DNA from: Coriaria nepalensis
Lineage: Eukaryota > Streptophyta > Magnoliopsida > Cucurbitales > Coriariaceae
Assembly (NCBI GenBank): GCA_027186245.1
Contig: CP114493.1
Location: forward strand, 3,045,501 to 3,109,500
Reading direction: 5' to 3'
Length of the DNA: 64,000 nucleotides
Shown here in pieces: positions 13,001 to 25,100 of the stretch. Positions within the stretch are counted from its first letter, which is position 1. Every line of letters starts with the position of its first letter. The notes beneath the pieces are model-generated. The model worked only from the letters and a program-made list of their open reading frames with translations. It was not told where the DNA came from and made no database searches. Made by a program: the position numbers and the translations under genes.

Positions 13001-14339
13001 ATGATAATGAGAGATCTTAATATGACCAAGTTGATGCTACATATTTCTTGAAAGATGGTCAGTTGGAAAAATATTAAAGTTAAACATAAAATAAGAAAAA
13101 TAGTTGAAACTTACTTGGATGCGAGTTAGAGCTCTAATTATGTTGCATCATTCTGTTCCAGTAGTGGAAATACTTGCATGTTAGAAGTAAATTAATACAT
13201 CAAAGTTATAAAATATTCTACTCCTATGGAAATATTATAAATAGAAAGGACGTAGTTGATGATACTAGTTGACATAAATATTAAGAATAGGGTCGGGTCA
13301 ACAATATGTGTTCAGTGGAAATGTAAGGAACGAGAATGTAAAGAACATGACTAGATTAATGATACGTGTTGACTGGAAATAAAATCTTACCTAAATAAAA
13401 TGTCCGAATTAAATAAATAGAATATTAAAGGGTTGCACTTATCTTACATATTGAATCTACTAAACAACGAAAATAATGAATGAATGGCATTGCAATTGTC
13501 GGAGATAAATATTAAAAATACTTAAAAATCAGGAGATGATAGTTTTCCCTCTTTTTTTCTTTGTTTTATTTGAATAATCTCGACCGATCGTATATTTGAT
13601 CGATATAAAATAGTTCGTCTTTTTCTTCTTTTCCAGTTCTTGTAGTAATTGTCAGATTTTTACCTCAATCAGCTGGAAAATAATAATAACCACATTATTT
13701 TATGAGTAAAATGCATTGTAGTTTGACCAAGTGTAGTCGAACATCTTCTGTTCTAAAAAATTTCATCACATTCGGCTAATGAAATCCCAATAAACTATTC
13801 AGGCAGAGCTTTACTTGCCCAAGACTTCATTTAATTGTCAAAAAAATCCTCATTGAACTCCTTCAAATAGGATTTTATTTGCATTAAAATCCTTGAATTT
13901 AAGCTTATCTTCAACCAAAACTAATTTGATAAACTTCCTTGAAATAAATCTTATCATAATTAGGCTTAAATCTATATTTAAAGCCAATAAAACCCCCAAT
14001 CATATCTAACTTTTCCTAAAATACCATAAATCGATAATGTTGAACCAATTGGTCAACAATAACATCCAGTTGACCAATGCAGTGTGGTAGACTAGTCATC
14101 CGACCATTCGAGAAACTTCAACGATCAACCAAATCTAAAAACTTCGTCGGTCAAACCTTTAATGGTCGGCCCACTTCATCTATTAGATCTCAAATGGCCA
14201 AATCCTTTCATCTATTAGATCTCTTCTAATAGTCGGCCTGTTGTGTGATCTATTAACGGTCGGCTAAATCTGACTGTATATGAGTAACAATTAGCCAAGC
14301 TTATCCCTATAATACTCCTTTTATTTCCCTTTCTCCTTA
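13001..14339. other. Unassigned intergenic / degraded repeat
   Basis: No gene is recognised. From about 14040 the sequence becomes rich in short GGTCGGCC/GACCGA-like words shared with 16.3-19.4 kb, so its right part is probably the 5' flank or LTR of the following PMD-gypsy element. Confidence 0.4.
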
Positions 14340-15730
14340 CTTCTCTTCTAATTAAAATTTTCTCTTCTTATCTCTCTAAAATCCTCTCTTTTCTTCTTTA
14401 AAACCTCACAAAACATCATTTCATCCCTTACTTCTCAATTCTTCTAAGAAAACTTCAAGAACATAAAGAAAATTTAAAGAACCCTTACCTATCATCATGG
14501 TTATTCCTTCTAGTGTTGCCTTCCTCATGTCCAAGAATCCTCCCAAGCCAATTTTGATTATGGTACCTTGATGGCTAGCGATTTGGAGGCGGCGTTGGGT
14601 TCTTGAATCCGTCGTGAAAGACTGATTCTGAATTTTGATATCTATATGCTTCACGACCAACTTCCATTCGAGAAATAGTAAGTCGACTAGAACATCAAGT
14701 CGGTGGCCATCATTAAGTGCTGGTTAGGCCAACATGACTGACGTGGGATAGTTGGGTTAACCAACTTCAACCAACTTGTCGGGATATAAGGGAGTTGGCC
14801 GACCTAAATGGATTAATTGAGTTTATATGCCATCCATTTTTCTCTTATTCGCTCATCCTACTAGTGACAATGAATTTTAGGTCGAGGTCCTACAATTGCT
14901 TCACATTGCCCGCTTAGACCTATGACAATGACCATCTTCGACTTTGCTACAATCATAAAGTTATTGATTAAGGGCATCGAGCTATGAGCTGGCTTGCTTG
15001 CCTCAACAAAAGACTTCCTTTATCCAGGATAGGGACTCTCCTATTAGGATTTCATCGACACATTTCATGATGATGAAGATGTGGTCATAGATCATGAGCA
15101 CATTTTCTTCATGCTAGTCTTGGTGTGTAGGTTTCCACCGTGTGTCCTCGCCCTAGTTACTACTGTGGAGATGCTTCCTCTTGCTGTTCGCTTGGCACAA
15201 GCTACTAGGTTCACTCTAGGTTCCTTCAATTTAGGTTATATCTATAGGGGTCGTGATGACAGAGGAGCTAAACCCTTTTCTATGGATGAAAGGGCTATAT
15301 TTGTAGTGTTGTACTGGATTTATTTTCATTTCCCAACACTATGTCTGGGCAGACCGAGAAATGTTAGGGTTTGATCGAGTTGTGGGATGGAGTTTACCAC
15401 ATTTGGTGGTTTCGACCTTTCATTACAGTTCCTCTTTCAGTTCTTCCATGACATAAACTGGGAATGCCCTTCGTTGGAGATAGGCTTTATCCAGCACATT
15501 CCCTTACCGCCGGTCTTCACTATCAATGTAAACCTTTCGAAGTGTTTGAGATTAACCCTATTTATTGATCTAGAGAGTGTCGTGAAGACCATGGAAGACT
15601 GGATTAAGAAAATTCTACATGATTCCTATTTGTCAAATAAATGGGGTATCGATGGCATCTGTGTTCACATCTTCAGGGCTTCGACTATTCTGAGGTTATT
15701 GTTAGCATACTTTAGTGGAGATACTTAATG
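14340..15730 (+). pseudogene. Plant mobile domain (PMD, aminotransferase-like) gene remnant
   Basis: A frameshifted plus-strand reading contains the PMD hallmarks: a PMTMTIFDFATIIKLLIKGI block (about 14918-14980), the usual 'PMT+T..DVA.I.GLPI.G' motif, then an FPPCVLALVT...LPLAVRLAQATRFTLG segment (about 15130-15220), followed by an ORF at 15387-15728 with no further recognised domain. PMD proteins occur both as host genes (the MAIN/MAIL family) and inside Ty3/gypsy and Mutator-like elements. The immediately downstream gypsy integrase in the same orientation points to the transposon type here. A candidate start ATG is at 14498, after a pyrimidine-rich leader. Several in-frame stops show it is dead. 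Confidence 0.6.
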
Positions 15731-15734
15731 AGCC

Positions 15735-16255
15735 TGAGATGGGCGTAAAGGCCAACCAAACCTCATCAAGAAGATGATTAAAGAGGATCCAAGATTGTGG
15801 CATGACCTCATAAGACCAACCATATGGGCTTATAGAATGACACAGAAAATGGGTAAGTGTACTATGTCGTATTCTCTTACGATGCTGAACAGCTATGGAA
15901 ATTCTACAAAAATCTATAAGGATTGCCTTGCAAAATGATCTAACTACCCCTGAGTACTCTGAATCATTGCATATTTGAGTTGGAAGACTTGGAAGGAAAA
16001 AGATTGGATGCATTGAATGCTTTGACGGATCATAAATATAGAGTCGTTAAATCTTATAACAAAAGGGTAAGAGCTAAGTCACATGAGATCGAAGACCTAA
16101 TTTGGAAGGTATTGTTACCGATTCGACAAACAGATATGTCGAAACACTTTGGCAAATAGGCTTCCAAACTTTCCAACCATGTGCGAAAATACGTGACGAA
16201 TGGGATGTTTGGCTATATAGTTGTTCACTTGGTTGGTGTCAAAATAAGTAAAGTA
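15735..16255 (+). pseudogene. Ty3/gypsy integrase C-terminal fragment
   Basis: With two or three frame changes, the plus strand reads a gypsy integrase end: NLIKKMIKEDPRLWHDLIRP then IWAYRMTQ (15755-15840), a decayed middle part, then LEDLEGKRLDALNALTDHKY, YNKRVRAKSHEIEDLIWKVL and a degraded 'GK..W.GP' segment (15975-16240). This is the typical stretch from the end of the catalytic core to the C-terminal GPY/F-type domain. Protease, RT and RNase H are not present between it and the PMD ORF, so a large internal deletion or an unusual gene order must be assumed. Confidence 0.72.
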
Positions 16256-17805
16256 CCATGAATAATAGAAAGTCAAAAATCAAAAAAGGATCGGCCATTA
16301 GGCCGACCTAGTTTTGAAACCTTATACCTCGCCATCTCCAACTCAATATGGCACTAAATACGCATAGCTCTCTCTCAAGTAATGTCATTATAATTTGAGA
16401 AGATAGCTCAGCAACAACAGTATCACAAGATGTTATATGTTCTATATTGGAAGCTCTTTAAGAAGATGTTATGCTCTATGCTGAACTAGATGGTCAATCT
16501 CACCCTTAAGTGTCCTCAAAGGACCACATTAGTCAGATTAGGGGTCCTCCAATCAAGAAACTAATCAATGTTGGCCAAAGTCTCATATGACTAGTACCTC
16601 TGACATTCATACCAATAGGTACTTTCAGGAATGCCTCGATTTAACCCCGGATGGCTTATACGTTCAAAAATATGAAAGACTCCAACTAACAAGCTAGACA
16701 GCCACCAAATCTGACAAGGGCTACCAACATAATCTCCTTAGGATCAACCTTTATTGTACCCGAATAGAGATCAATCAAGTATAAGATACAAAAAAATACG
16801 AAGTATTAGCAAAGGATTACAATCTTCAAAAGGGAATCAAGTTTTTAGAGCCGAGGCTTACCTCATCGGCTGACTGCTCGCCAATAGGGTGATAATCGAT
16901 AGCTTTAACATCTAACGTAGTATGAAACCCAGCAACTATCTCAACATCAGCAAAATTCAACTCAGGATGTCACCTAAGTAATGAAGATGAAGTACGACTC
17001 GGAATAACCAATCTCTAGCGGTTGCCCCTCGGTCTTGAAGTGTCTGCTGCTTACCAAATAAGTACAAGTATAACGCGGTAGCTTATGGGTAAAATAAAGT
17101 AAGAAATGTTTGCTACCTAAATAACAACAATGATTAGAGAAGTCCCAGCGGCCGTTTAAGCATTCGACTTATCATTGTCAAAAGGTAGGACCACCAAAGT
17201 ATCATCAACTTGTGTTTTCTGACCGAGGCCGAGATTAGCAATCCTATTGAAATTCCTAACTATAGAAGATAAAGAAAACATTAGCAAAAAAGGAATAATA
17301 CTACAAAGAGAAGAATACACACCTATCATCTTTCACGCTTTGGCCTAAAGCTGCCTAACTAGGACCTAGAAAATCAACATTAACCGTAAAGGTCGGTGGT
17401 AAGGGAGCATGTTGAATGAACCCCAACTACAGGGCCACCATCACTAGAAAATAGAGCTTGAAGGTGTATTTGTAGTTTTATGGCTAGGAATATGCCAAGT
17501 CAATCGGGATATCTCGACCTACTAGGATGAGAGCCTAACACCTATCGAATAGACCTAAGTCGGCCCTAAACCAATCGGGCTTGGCAAGTTGCTAATAAGA
17601 AGGGTCAAAGACCATGTGAGACTTGAATCTAATAAGATTTACTGCATAGTACGACAGGCTGCTGTTGGTCAAAGGTTTCCTAGGGTAAAGGGTCGGGAAG
17701 TGAAAATACAACTAGTACTAAAGCACCCAAAAGGCCTCACCCGTCATAGCGAAAGGTCGAGCCACAATCTCACCGCAGCCTCTATAAAAATGGCCTAGAA
17801 GGAAG
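16256..17805 (-). other. Degraded retroelement flank, possible minus-strand C-terminus
   Basis: No domain is recognised. Short words such as GGCCGACCTA recur. On the minus strand, about 16810-16990 gives an open stretch ending in a stop (…ADVEIVAGFHTTLDVKAIDY…), which could be the C-terminus of the element carrying the inverted PMD copy. This is speculative. Confidence 0.25.
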
Positions 17806-17809
17806 GATG

Positions 17810-18115
17810 CTAGAGAGAAATGAGTGTCTTAGGCTAGAACAACGGATAAAAGAAGAAGCTCCCAAACTAACGACCGACTAGACACACATAGCATAAACTT
17901 GAAGGTAAGAACCATCATGCCGCTTTGTATTCTTGGTTGGTCTCTTCGGAATTGTTTGTATGAGCTTGCTTGAAAGACTAATAAGAAGCCCCCTTGGACG
18001 GATAAGAAAAACCACAAGTCGAGGTCAAAAGACCAGCTCTCAGCTCAGGTTCCTCAATCGGAAACTCAGTAATAGCAGCCACATTAAAAGTGGTGATCGT
18101 CATCGGCCCATGGAG
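17810..18115 (-). pseudogene. Second, inverted PMD copy
   Basis: The minus strand reads GPMTITTFNVAAITEFPIEE followed by an ELRAGLLTSTCGFSYPSKGA segment (plus positions about 18100-17980). This aligns residue for residue with the PMTMTIFDFATIIKLL...AGLLASTKDFLYPG block of the plus-strand copy at 14.9 kb. It then decays. The motif is better preserved here than in the plus copy. The two copies lie about 3.1 kb apart in opposite orientation. Confidence 0.65.
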
Positions 18116-18329
18116 GAAGTTTAGACAATTTTAGGAGGAAGACCGAAAATGCATGACCGAGAGAAGAATGTTACAATCATAAGTTATGGTAATATGGATC
18201 AAAAGTGCAAAAAAAAGATATTTTTATTCATAAGGTCATTATACAAAAATTGGTCAGCAATAAAAAGAAAAAATAATATATATAATAATAATAATAACAA
18301 AATAGAAAGAACATGGATAAAGTTTGTAG

Positions 18330-18860
18330 AATTTCCTAAAGGCTGCTCCGAGAAGGATCAATGCTTACGAGATTCTTTATAGATGTTGATATCGTATCCT
18401 GGTGTTGTTGAACTGTGAGTTGATCTTGGGACATCTCCTTCACCGTCTAATTGGTCTTCTTGATCAAATCTTAACAAATTTCCCAGCCCTCAGCAAGCGA
18501 TAAGTGAACATAGGTCCATAACAGTTTGTATTTATTGTTCATTTGCTTGAAGTGCTCATGAATAGCTTTGACCAAAGAGTTTCTTTGATCAGTTGTCTAC
18601 AATCTAAGCTCATAGCTAGCCAAGAAATTTGTAGCCTCCACCTTGGCTTCAAAGCGCTTCCTATGAAGTGCGGTAAGCCGCTTAATCTCAACACCAATCT
18701 TCTTGAGTCTAAGTCTTATCTGATCAGATATATGGTCATAATAGACTATGTTATCAAGCTCTATAAGGATCTCTTCAAGAGTACGGTGTATGCATGCGAA
18801 AGCTATGCTTTGAAGTAGAAAAGTTGATAGCTTGATCATGAAGGGGTGGAACATTGGTGG
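18330..18860 (-). pseudogene. Coiled-coil fragment, element-associated
   Basis: The minus-strand open frame 18854-18597, continued with one stop to about 18330, encodes a charged helical protein (RTLEEILIELDNIVYYDHIS, then IRLRLKKIGVEIKRL, then a VKAIHEHFKQMNNKYKLLW stretch). This is consistent with a coiled coil such as follows PMD in plant transposon proteins. Here it lies upstream of the PMD copy on the same strand, so it could belong to a separate head-to-tail element. I do not recognise a specific family. Confidence 0.4.
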
Positions 18861-19132
18861 GAGGGGGATTGGGTCCCATATGATTAGTCATGGATAATGA
18901 ATCCTTTGAATGATCAATCGTTCTAAGATTTGATCAAAGTCCAAAACGTATTAGTAGCAGCATCAATGCCAAGATATTCGAGAAGATGAGGAGAAGTGGG
19001 TAATTAGAAAACTAGATTATTTTCATACATAACTTTACAAAGGGAAGAGAATTTTGAAGGATCACTCTCACCACTCGATATTAGTCATATATCTTCTATT
19101 AGGAGTGATCGAATAAAGGAGAAGGGAGCCTA

Positions 19133-19142
19133 GTATTTATAG
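19133..19142 (-). promoter_or_regulatory. Candidate TATA box of the minus-strand PMD element
   Basis: The minus strand reads CCTCTATAAATACTAGG, a good plant TATA box, about 270 bp upstream of the coiled-coil reading frame. It would drive transcription toward the inverted PMD copy. There is no independent support. Confidence 0.35.
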
Positions 19143-19424
19143 AGGCGCCACACCCTTTATCCCTTATATTTTTAGATTATTTAATAAGAGGAATAAAGGG
19201 GTGTATTTTTTTATGACAAAATTATCATTTTGGAAAAAGTCAAATGATGTGGAAAAATCCTTAAAAGAAAGTAATAAAATCAGCCAAGAAAAATATGAAA
19301 TAGGCTAAAGAAGGCCATGAAACCAGCAATTGCTCCCTTGGACTGATCGACCATAGGTGGCCGCACAGCCAATTCGGCCAATAGTGGAAAAATAATCAAC
19401 ATTATATATTGACACATAAATATA

Positions 19425-20830
19425 AGAGTATTTGTTAGATCTTGAAATTTAACCTAGGATCTAATATAAAAGCAAAAGTATATAAGAGGAATTTTCTTCC
19501 AATATTTTTTATATTTTGAAACTATTTTCTAAACAACAGGTTTAAACACTTCATCATTCCCATATAGCTGAAACAAGTTAGTCATTTCAACAAGTGAATA
19601 CAAAATATGAAGAGATATAGGATAATAAACACCTGAAAATTGAACAGTAGAGTTATAAAATATTTCTAAAAAGCATGTAAACTTTTTAGGTATATCTTAA
19701 TCAAAACTACTCAATAGAACAAGAGATTCACAAGAATTAAAAAATATATATTAATTATTTCTTTATGTAGGAGAGCACTTTTCAACATTAAATATGTGGA
19801 ATTCCACTTTATTGCATATCAGCTCCAAACTTTCGAGCCTTCACATTGAATGCCCATAATATCTTTTAAACTTAGCTAACCTAGAATTCGAACTACAAAT
19901 CCAAGATAATACCAATCAAATTTATCAATAGAACAGTTTACCTGTTGTTCTTTCATACCTGATTTTATAGTGAGGCTTATGATGTAACACACACAACGTT
20001 AATATATGAAAACTCCACCATTATATTGGCTAGGTTGTGATTCAAATAAAGAGATGGCTTTTGTGTTTGCCACAACATTATCCAAAGTTATGGATATTAT
20101 ACGGCTTTTGATCTCAAACTCACTTAAGACTTTCATTATTAAATCACATATATTTACACCAGTATGTGTTATAAATCTAAATCCTATTAATTTTTTATTT
20201 TAAGGTTCATTCTAAATATAAGTAATGAATATCAACACATAAATAATTCTCTTTAGAGCGTGCATTCCAAATATCATAAGTCTAATATGCTCTTCATAAT
20301 AGACATTATCACCAAAATTAATAAGTAAATCAGTAGCAACAATAATCATAACTAGAGATTCTCTAGCAGTCATTAAATCATAAGTCCATGCACTAATTAT
20401 ACGATCAGTGTTAAAATTCAATTTAATTTGATTCATACCTACACCAACTTTAGCCATGTATTTTTCTTTATAGCGTTTCAAGTAATTAGCTTCATCATTT
20501 GGACTTGCAACAAAAATATTTTGCAATACTTACACAGTACATCATCAATATTCTCACATTTCTTATTTTTGTGTGTAACTATGTTGAATGTATCTCAAAT
20601 ATTGAATGTTTGCTTATTATATCTTTTTGTAGCCATTATATTTGCAACAGTAGCAATATCGATATTAGATGATGGTAGTGGTGGTGGTGGTAGACCTGGT
20701 AATATATTAAATTGTGCTGGAACTGATGGTATCGGTAATGAATTTGAACCGATTTCAGTATAAAATTTTTGCTCATACTCATTTAGAGAGTTGAAGTCAT
20801 ATTGATGACGATCTATTTCCTATATAAAAA
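19425..20830 (-). pseudogene. hAT transposase remnant (BED zinc finger, truncated C-terminus)
   Basis: The minus-strand reading, with several stops, is collinear with plant hAT (Ac/RICESLEEPER-like) transposases. It has a proline-rich N-terminus (LPGLPPPPLP near 20690), a BED-finger start (CKYCKNIFVASPNDEANYLK, 20475-20550), then KLNFNTDRIISAWTYDLMTA (20340-20430). Next come KSRIISITLDN (about 20090) with RCVCYIISLTIKSGM, WNSTYLMLKSAL (about 19800), VQFSGVYYPISL and a KYKKYWKKIPLIYF segment near 19480. The C-terminal hATC dimerisation domain is missing because the frame ends against the PMD-element flank. A TATA box for this strand (CTATAAATAT) lies at 21115-21124. The gene is non-functional. 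Confidence 0.82.
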
Positions 20831-21480
20831 TTTAAGAGTAAATTATCAATCATAAAAATGTAAATAAATAAAATTTTAATGTAAAAAAGTAAAACATTAC
20901 AATTAAGTACAATAATAATTAATAAACAATAATATTATTAACATTAAAAATTAAATACCTTAAATATTGGTTTAATTTATGAAAAATAATAGATTAAGGA
21001 TTATGAAAGAATGAAGATTATTTATAATTTAGAGTATTAGAAATTAGTATAACAGATAATAGAGAGTGTGTGGGTATGTGAGAAAATATGATAAAGAAGT
21101 AGAGTGAAAGAGAGATATTTATAGAAAAAATTTGAGGGGAGAGAAAATTTAAAAATCATTACATTAGATGAGTAAAATAAAAGAAAAAAAAATTATAAGG
21201 ATTAAAAAAAATATATAAATCTAACGAGGAAAAATAAAAACAAATCAAAATCATTAAACATGTGTGGCAAGCCGCATGTCGCACATACTCTTTACTCCGT
21301 AGGCGACGAAGAAGTGATCTGGAGTCCCATGTAGAGCACATAGATTGTGCTCGCTGTCGTTGATCCCAAATCACTTTCTTCTCAATGGAGCTTGAGCTCA
21401 AGCAATCTAGAGCGAGCTACATTGAAGGAGCTCGAGCTTCAGTCATGGAGCTCCATTGATAGAGCTCCAGCTCCAATAGT
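20831..21480 (-). mobile_element. hAT element 5' flank with GAGCTC-rich subterminal block
   Basis: This leads from the hAT TATA box (21115-21124) to a cluster of GAGCTC/GAGCTTGAGC words at 21385-21475, including several overlapping palindromes. Such GAGCTCGAGC-type words are common in plant hAT subterminal regions, where transposase binds. I did not define the terminal inverted repeat or the 8-bp target duplication. Confidence 0.45.
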
Positions 21481-22124
21481 CAAAGATGTAAAATAAACCA
21501 GTTTATGGAAAGAAAATATTATCCTTTAGGGTCCTAATTAAAAAAAAAAAAAAAGATAAATTCGGAGTAAATAATAAAATATTATATTCTAACTTGAAAA
21601 TAGTTTAAAGGATTACTTATAAAAATGGTAGTTTAAGAGAATTTAATCTAACATAATGATAATTTTAAAAGGTTATGCATGACTTGCCCTTGTTTATAGT
21701 GCAAGTTTTGAAGTGGGTTGAGTTGTTTATGAGTACGCATGTTGTAAGGACCACTTGATCACGCCTCTTCATATTATTTTCCAATTCTACTAGGAGTGGA
21801 AATTTTTGTAAAAGCACAATAAACACAAGGATAGACCACATTTATGACAGACCAATTTATCTCAATCACACATAAGATTGATATGATATGATATATCATG
21901 TAATGATATCAAGCATATGTACGGGTGTGAAATCGGTCCACAGTAAACATAATCTACTCAAGAATTTCTTCACAAAAGATGCATTTGAACTTAATATAAT
22001 CAGAATTTGTACAGTAGATGGGCAGGCAGATTTTGTAGTTCTCTTAAAGCAGTGATATCACAATGTCTCAAACTCTTGACAGTCTGGCACTAGCAAATAC
22101 TAGTTTGCAAGAGAAGAGGAAATT
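21481..22124. other. Spacer downstream of RPB8
   Basis: The right part is the likely 3' UTR and terminator region of RPB8 (minus strand). An A run at 21540-21554 and AT-rich sequence follow. No other feature is seen. Confidence 0.5.
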
Positions 22125-25100
22125 TCAGACCTTCCTAATGAGGAGAAAAATCCTCTGGTCAAGCTCAAACTTACTGCAATGAGATGGATCCCCTTTGAGC
22201 ATCATTAGAAGCCCACCAAATGAAGCATTTATCTCAGCTCGATTACCGTGTCCAGAACCTTCTGAGATCCTATACAGCTTCCCTTGCATCACATATTCAT
22301 ATTTGTCTGCAAGTGACTTTCTATTGCCCTGTTAAATCAATTTTATAATCAATGGAGCGCCTTAATGATATCAAAATGACCACAAATTGCTAAGAAATTA
22401 CAGCTACAAGCTGAATGAAAGTTTCTTCATTATTTTAGATAGTTCAAACAGGGATATACAGAAAAACAAATCAATTCGTTTAGTTTTGCAGTGCGCATGC
22501 AGCTTGAAATAATGACAGATTTACATAAATCTTCAATAAACTTTGTTCTCAGGTAATCATAGGTGAATCTGGTTTGTGTGATCATCCAATTCCAACATGC
22601 CACATCAGTCATTCATTACTAATTACTCTAGCTTATGAGATTCTCACATTCCTTTGCAGGATTGAATTTTTTTGAGTAAACTGCTTTCATCCAGGAGGGT
22701 TGTGGTTGATTTGGTTTAAGCATGGACCAAGAACACTTAAAAATTTCTCATCTGGAGTTTTTCCATTTGGTTTAGATGGGACAAGAGTTTTTCCACATCT
22801 GGAGTCTCCATTATCTTGGCTCTTGGCTGAACACAACTTTCATGAAGACAAAAGAAAACAAAACTCTCAGAAATTGATATTGACAGTGAAAATATTTCTC
22901 TCCTCAGTTTGTATGCACAAAGTGTCAGAAATTGGGGGATGCCATTCCAATTACTCTACTATTTGTTCAGGTGTTGTGAAACCCTTCCAAAATAGATAAA
23001 AAATGATGCTTTAAAACCATGATGTGACTCAGAAGGCTTACTCCAATGAGTGAGTAATTCTTTTCAAATAATTGGATCATTGGACTTGTATCCAGCAGTA
23101 TAAAGTCATGGAAACATGGGTAAATTAGTTTCTTCTGTATTTAATTTTTTGGTTGGCAGGGAGGGAGAGGGGGAGTGGAAATTCAGCCTTCGCAATCTTT
23201 TTTGACATCCAACAGCACAAGTTAGAGATGTCCAAAAAAGTACTAGAACCAAGATATTCTTAAGGATGATTATGTTACACTAAGAACCATTACTTGGTAT
23301 AATTTATAACTGTTTCTTCCATCAATCTCCATAGGTACTAGAAAACGTAATGCTATGATCCATGACCCTGGCCAAATTCTCCCCCATGCAGTTTCTACTT
23401 CTCAGAAACCTATAATCATATCTGACTTCCGTATTTATCAACAAGATTCATGAGTAAGTAATATATTAGTATCATCAACAACACTAAAAATAATACAGAG
23501 AATTGTCGATCAAATTATACCATTTTTGAAGTTCATTACTTAAATAATCACCGGCACTACTTAAATATCCAGACCCCAGTAAATGTGGGAGCCATATACT
23601 TTTCAACAATAGAAAGAGAATAAAAGGACTTTTAACACATTAATAGAACTTGCATACCTGAATAAAATAACCAGTGTCTGGTGTTCCATCAAAATTCAGT
23701 GTTGGAGCTAGTGCCATTGAAAATTTCTCACCTTCTTTCATAGGATATATTTCTGTACCTATATCTAGGTGCATGAACATGTCAAACTTCTCACTCTTTG
23801 CTTCAATTCGGGTAACTACATAAACAGTTTATAAATTCATGAATACATAATCTCCAAATTATTTAATAAGAAATTTTTATAGAAGTAAATGGTCCATTTA
23901 TCATGAATATGAAATCTCCAAATATTTCCTTAATTCTCCGGTACTACTAATCAAGTTGAACTTTGCTAAAACATGGATCCATCACCCAACAATTTCTATG
24001 ACCTTGTTAGGTTTAGGAAAAAATAGGACTTGGTTGATGAACTGTTAGGTTCTGACAGGACTGGAAGGCATTGGAGAAGATAGATTTTTTTAGGTAACAA
24101 GGTGCTTTTAATTTATTTTTCCCCCTTGAAAATCATGTGTTTCCTTTTCCATCACACCTAAGAACACTATTAAAGCTAGAGTCTATTGAGATATGTGAGA
24201 GCCTTTATAAAGGTAATGCTAAACTTAGACACAAAAATAGAATTAGGGAAACTTTTAAGCCAAAGTACAAATAAAAACCTAAACAAGAATATGAATTCTA
24301 AAGCATAAAATGCGTATTTCAATTGTGATCTGTCTGACTAGAAGATTGGAAAATCAAATAACCAAATAATTCAATTAAAATAGGGGCATCAACAACTATC
24401 TAATTAGAGTTAATAACAACTAAATCAGCCTGTAGACTTGTATAAAGAAGCAAGATTGCAGATTTCACATGTGTATCGAGAAGGGAACAAAGCTGCAGAT
24501 CTTCTTGCATATGTGCTAGTGATTCCTGAAGAAATTTTTCTTCAAACTGTATAGAAGAGTGGCCTCAAATGTTGAAAGGCGTAATTTGTAAAGATAGATT
24601 GGGCATTGGTCTAAGAAGGATAACCATGTAAAGTCTTTTTTTTTTTCCACCCTCATGTAATTTTTTTCATATCAATGAAATTTCCCTTTCTCCAAAAAAC
24701 AGATAAAGAAAAAGAAAAGAAAATCCTCAAGAGTTTCTAAGCAGAACCAGATCGACCTCAAAGGCTTGAACCACATTCTATAAAATAAATTTGATTTTTT
24801 AAGCTTATTTCTTCCTGTATTTCTTCTGAGCTCAAGTTTTTTTGGCTCATGGGGGAAAGTTTAAAAACGTGTTTCATCCACACATCCATTTGTAAACCAA
24901 TTAAACTAAAATGAATTCAAAAGTAGATATATCAGTCGTATGACTTTAAAATATGCAGCAATGCATAACAATTCATAAGATAAGTCCTTGAAACAGAACA
25001 GAACAGCAGTGAATACATCCTCTACCTATCTAGCAAATTGTATCACAATTATTCCTACAAACAACAAATTTAACTAATTTATGACAAAATGATCACATGT

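Noticed and set aside
13638..13650. TTCTTGTAGTA as the right end of a CACTA element
   Set aside because: The last base differs from the canonical TTCTTGTAGTG and no subterminal repeats matching 1185-1330 are evident; kept only as a question in the findings.
22700..22999. 99-aa plus-strand frame
   Set aside because: It lies antisense within RPB8 intron 2 and shows no recognisable domain.
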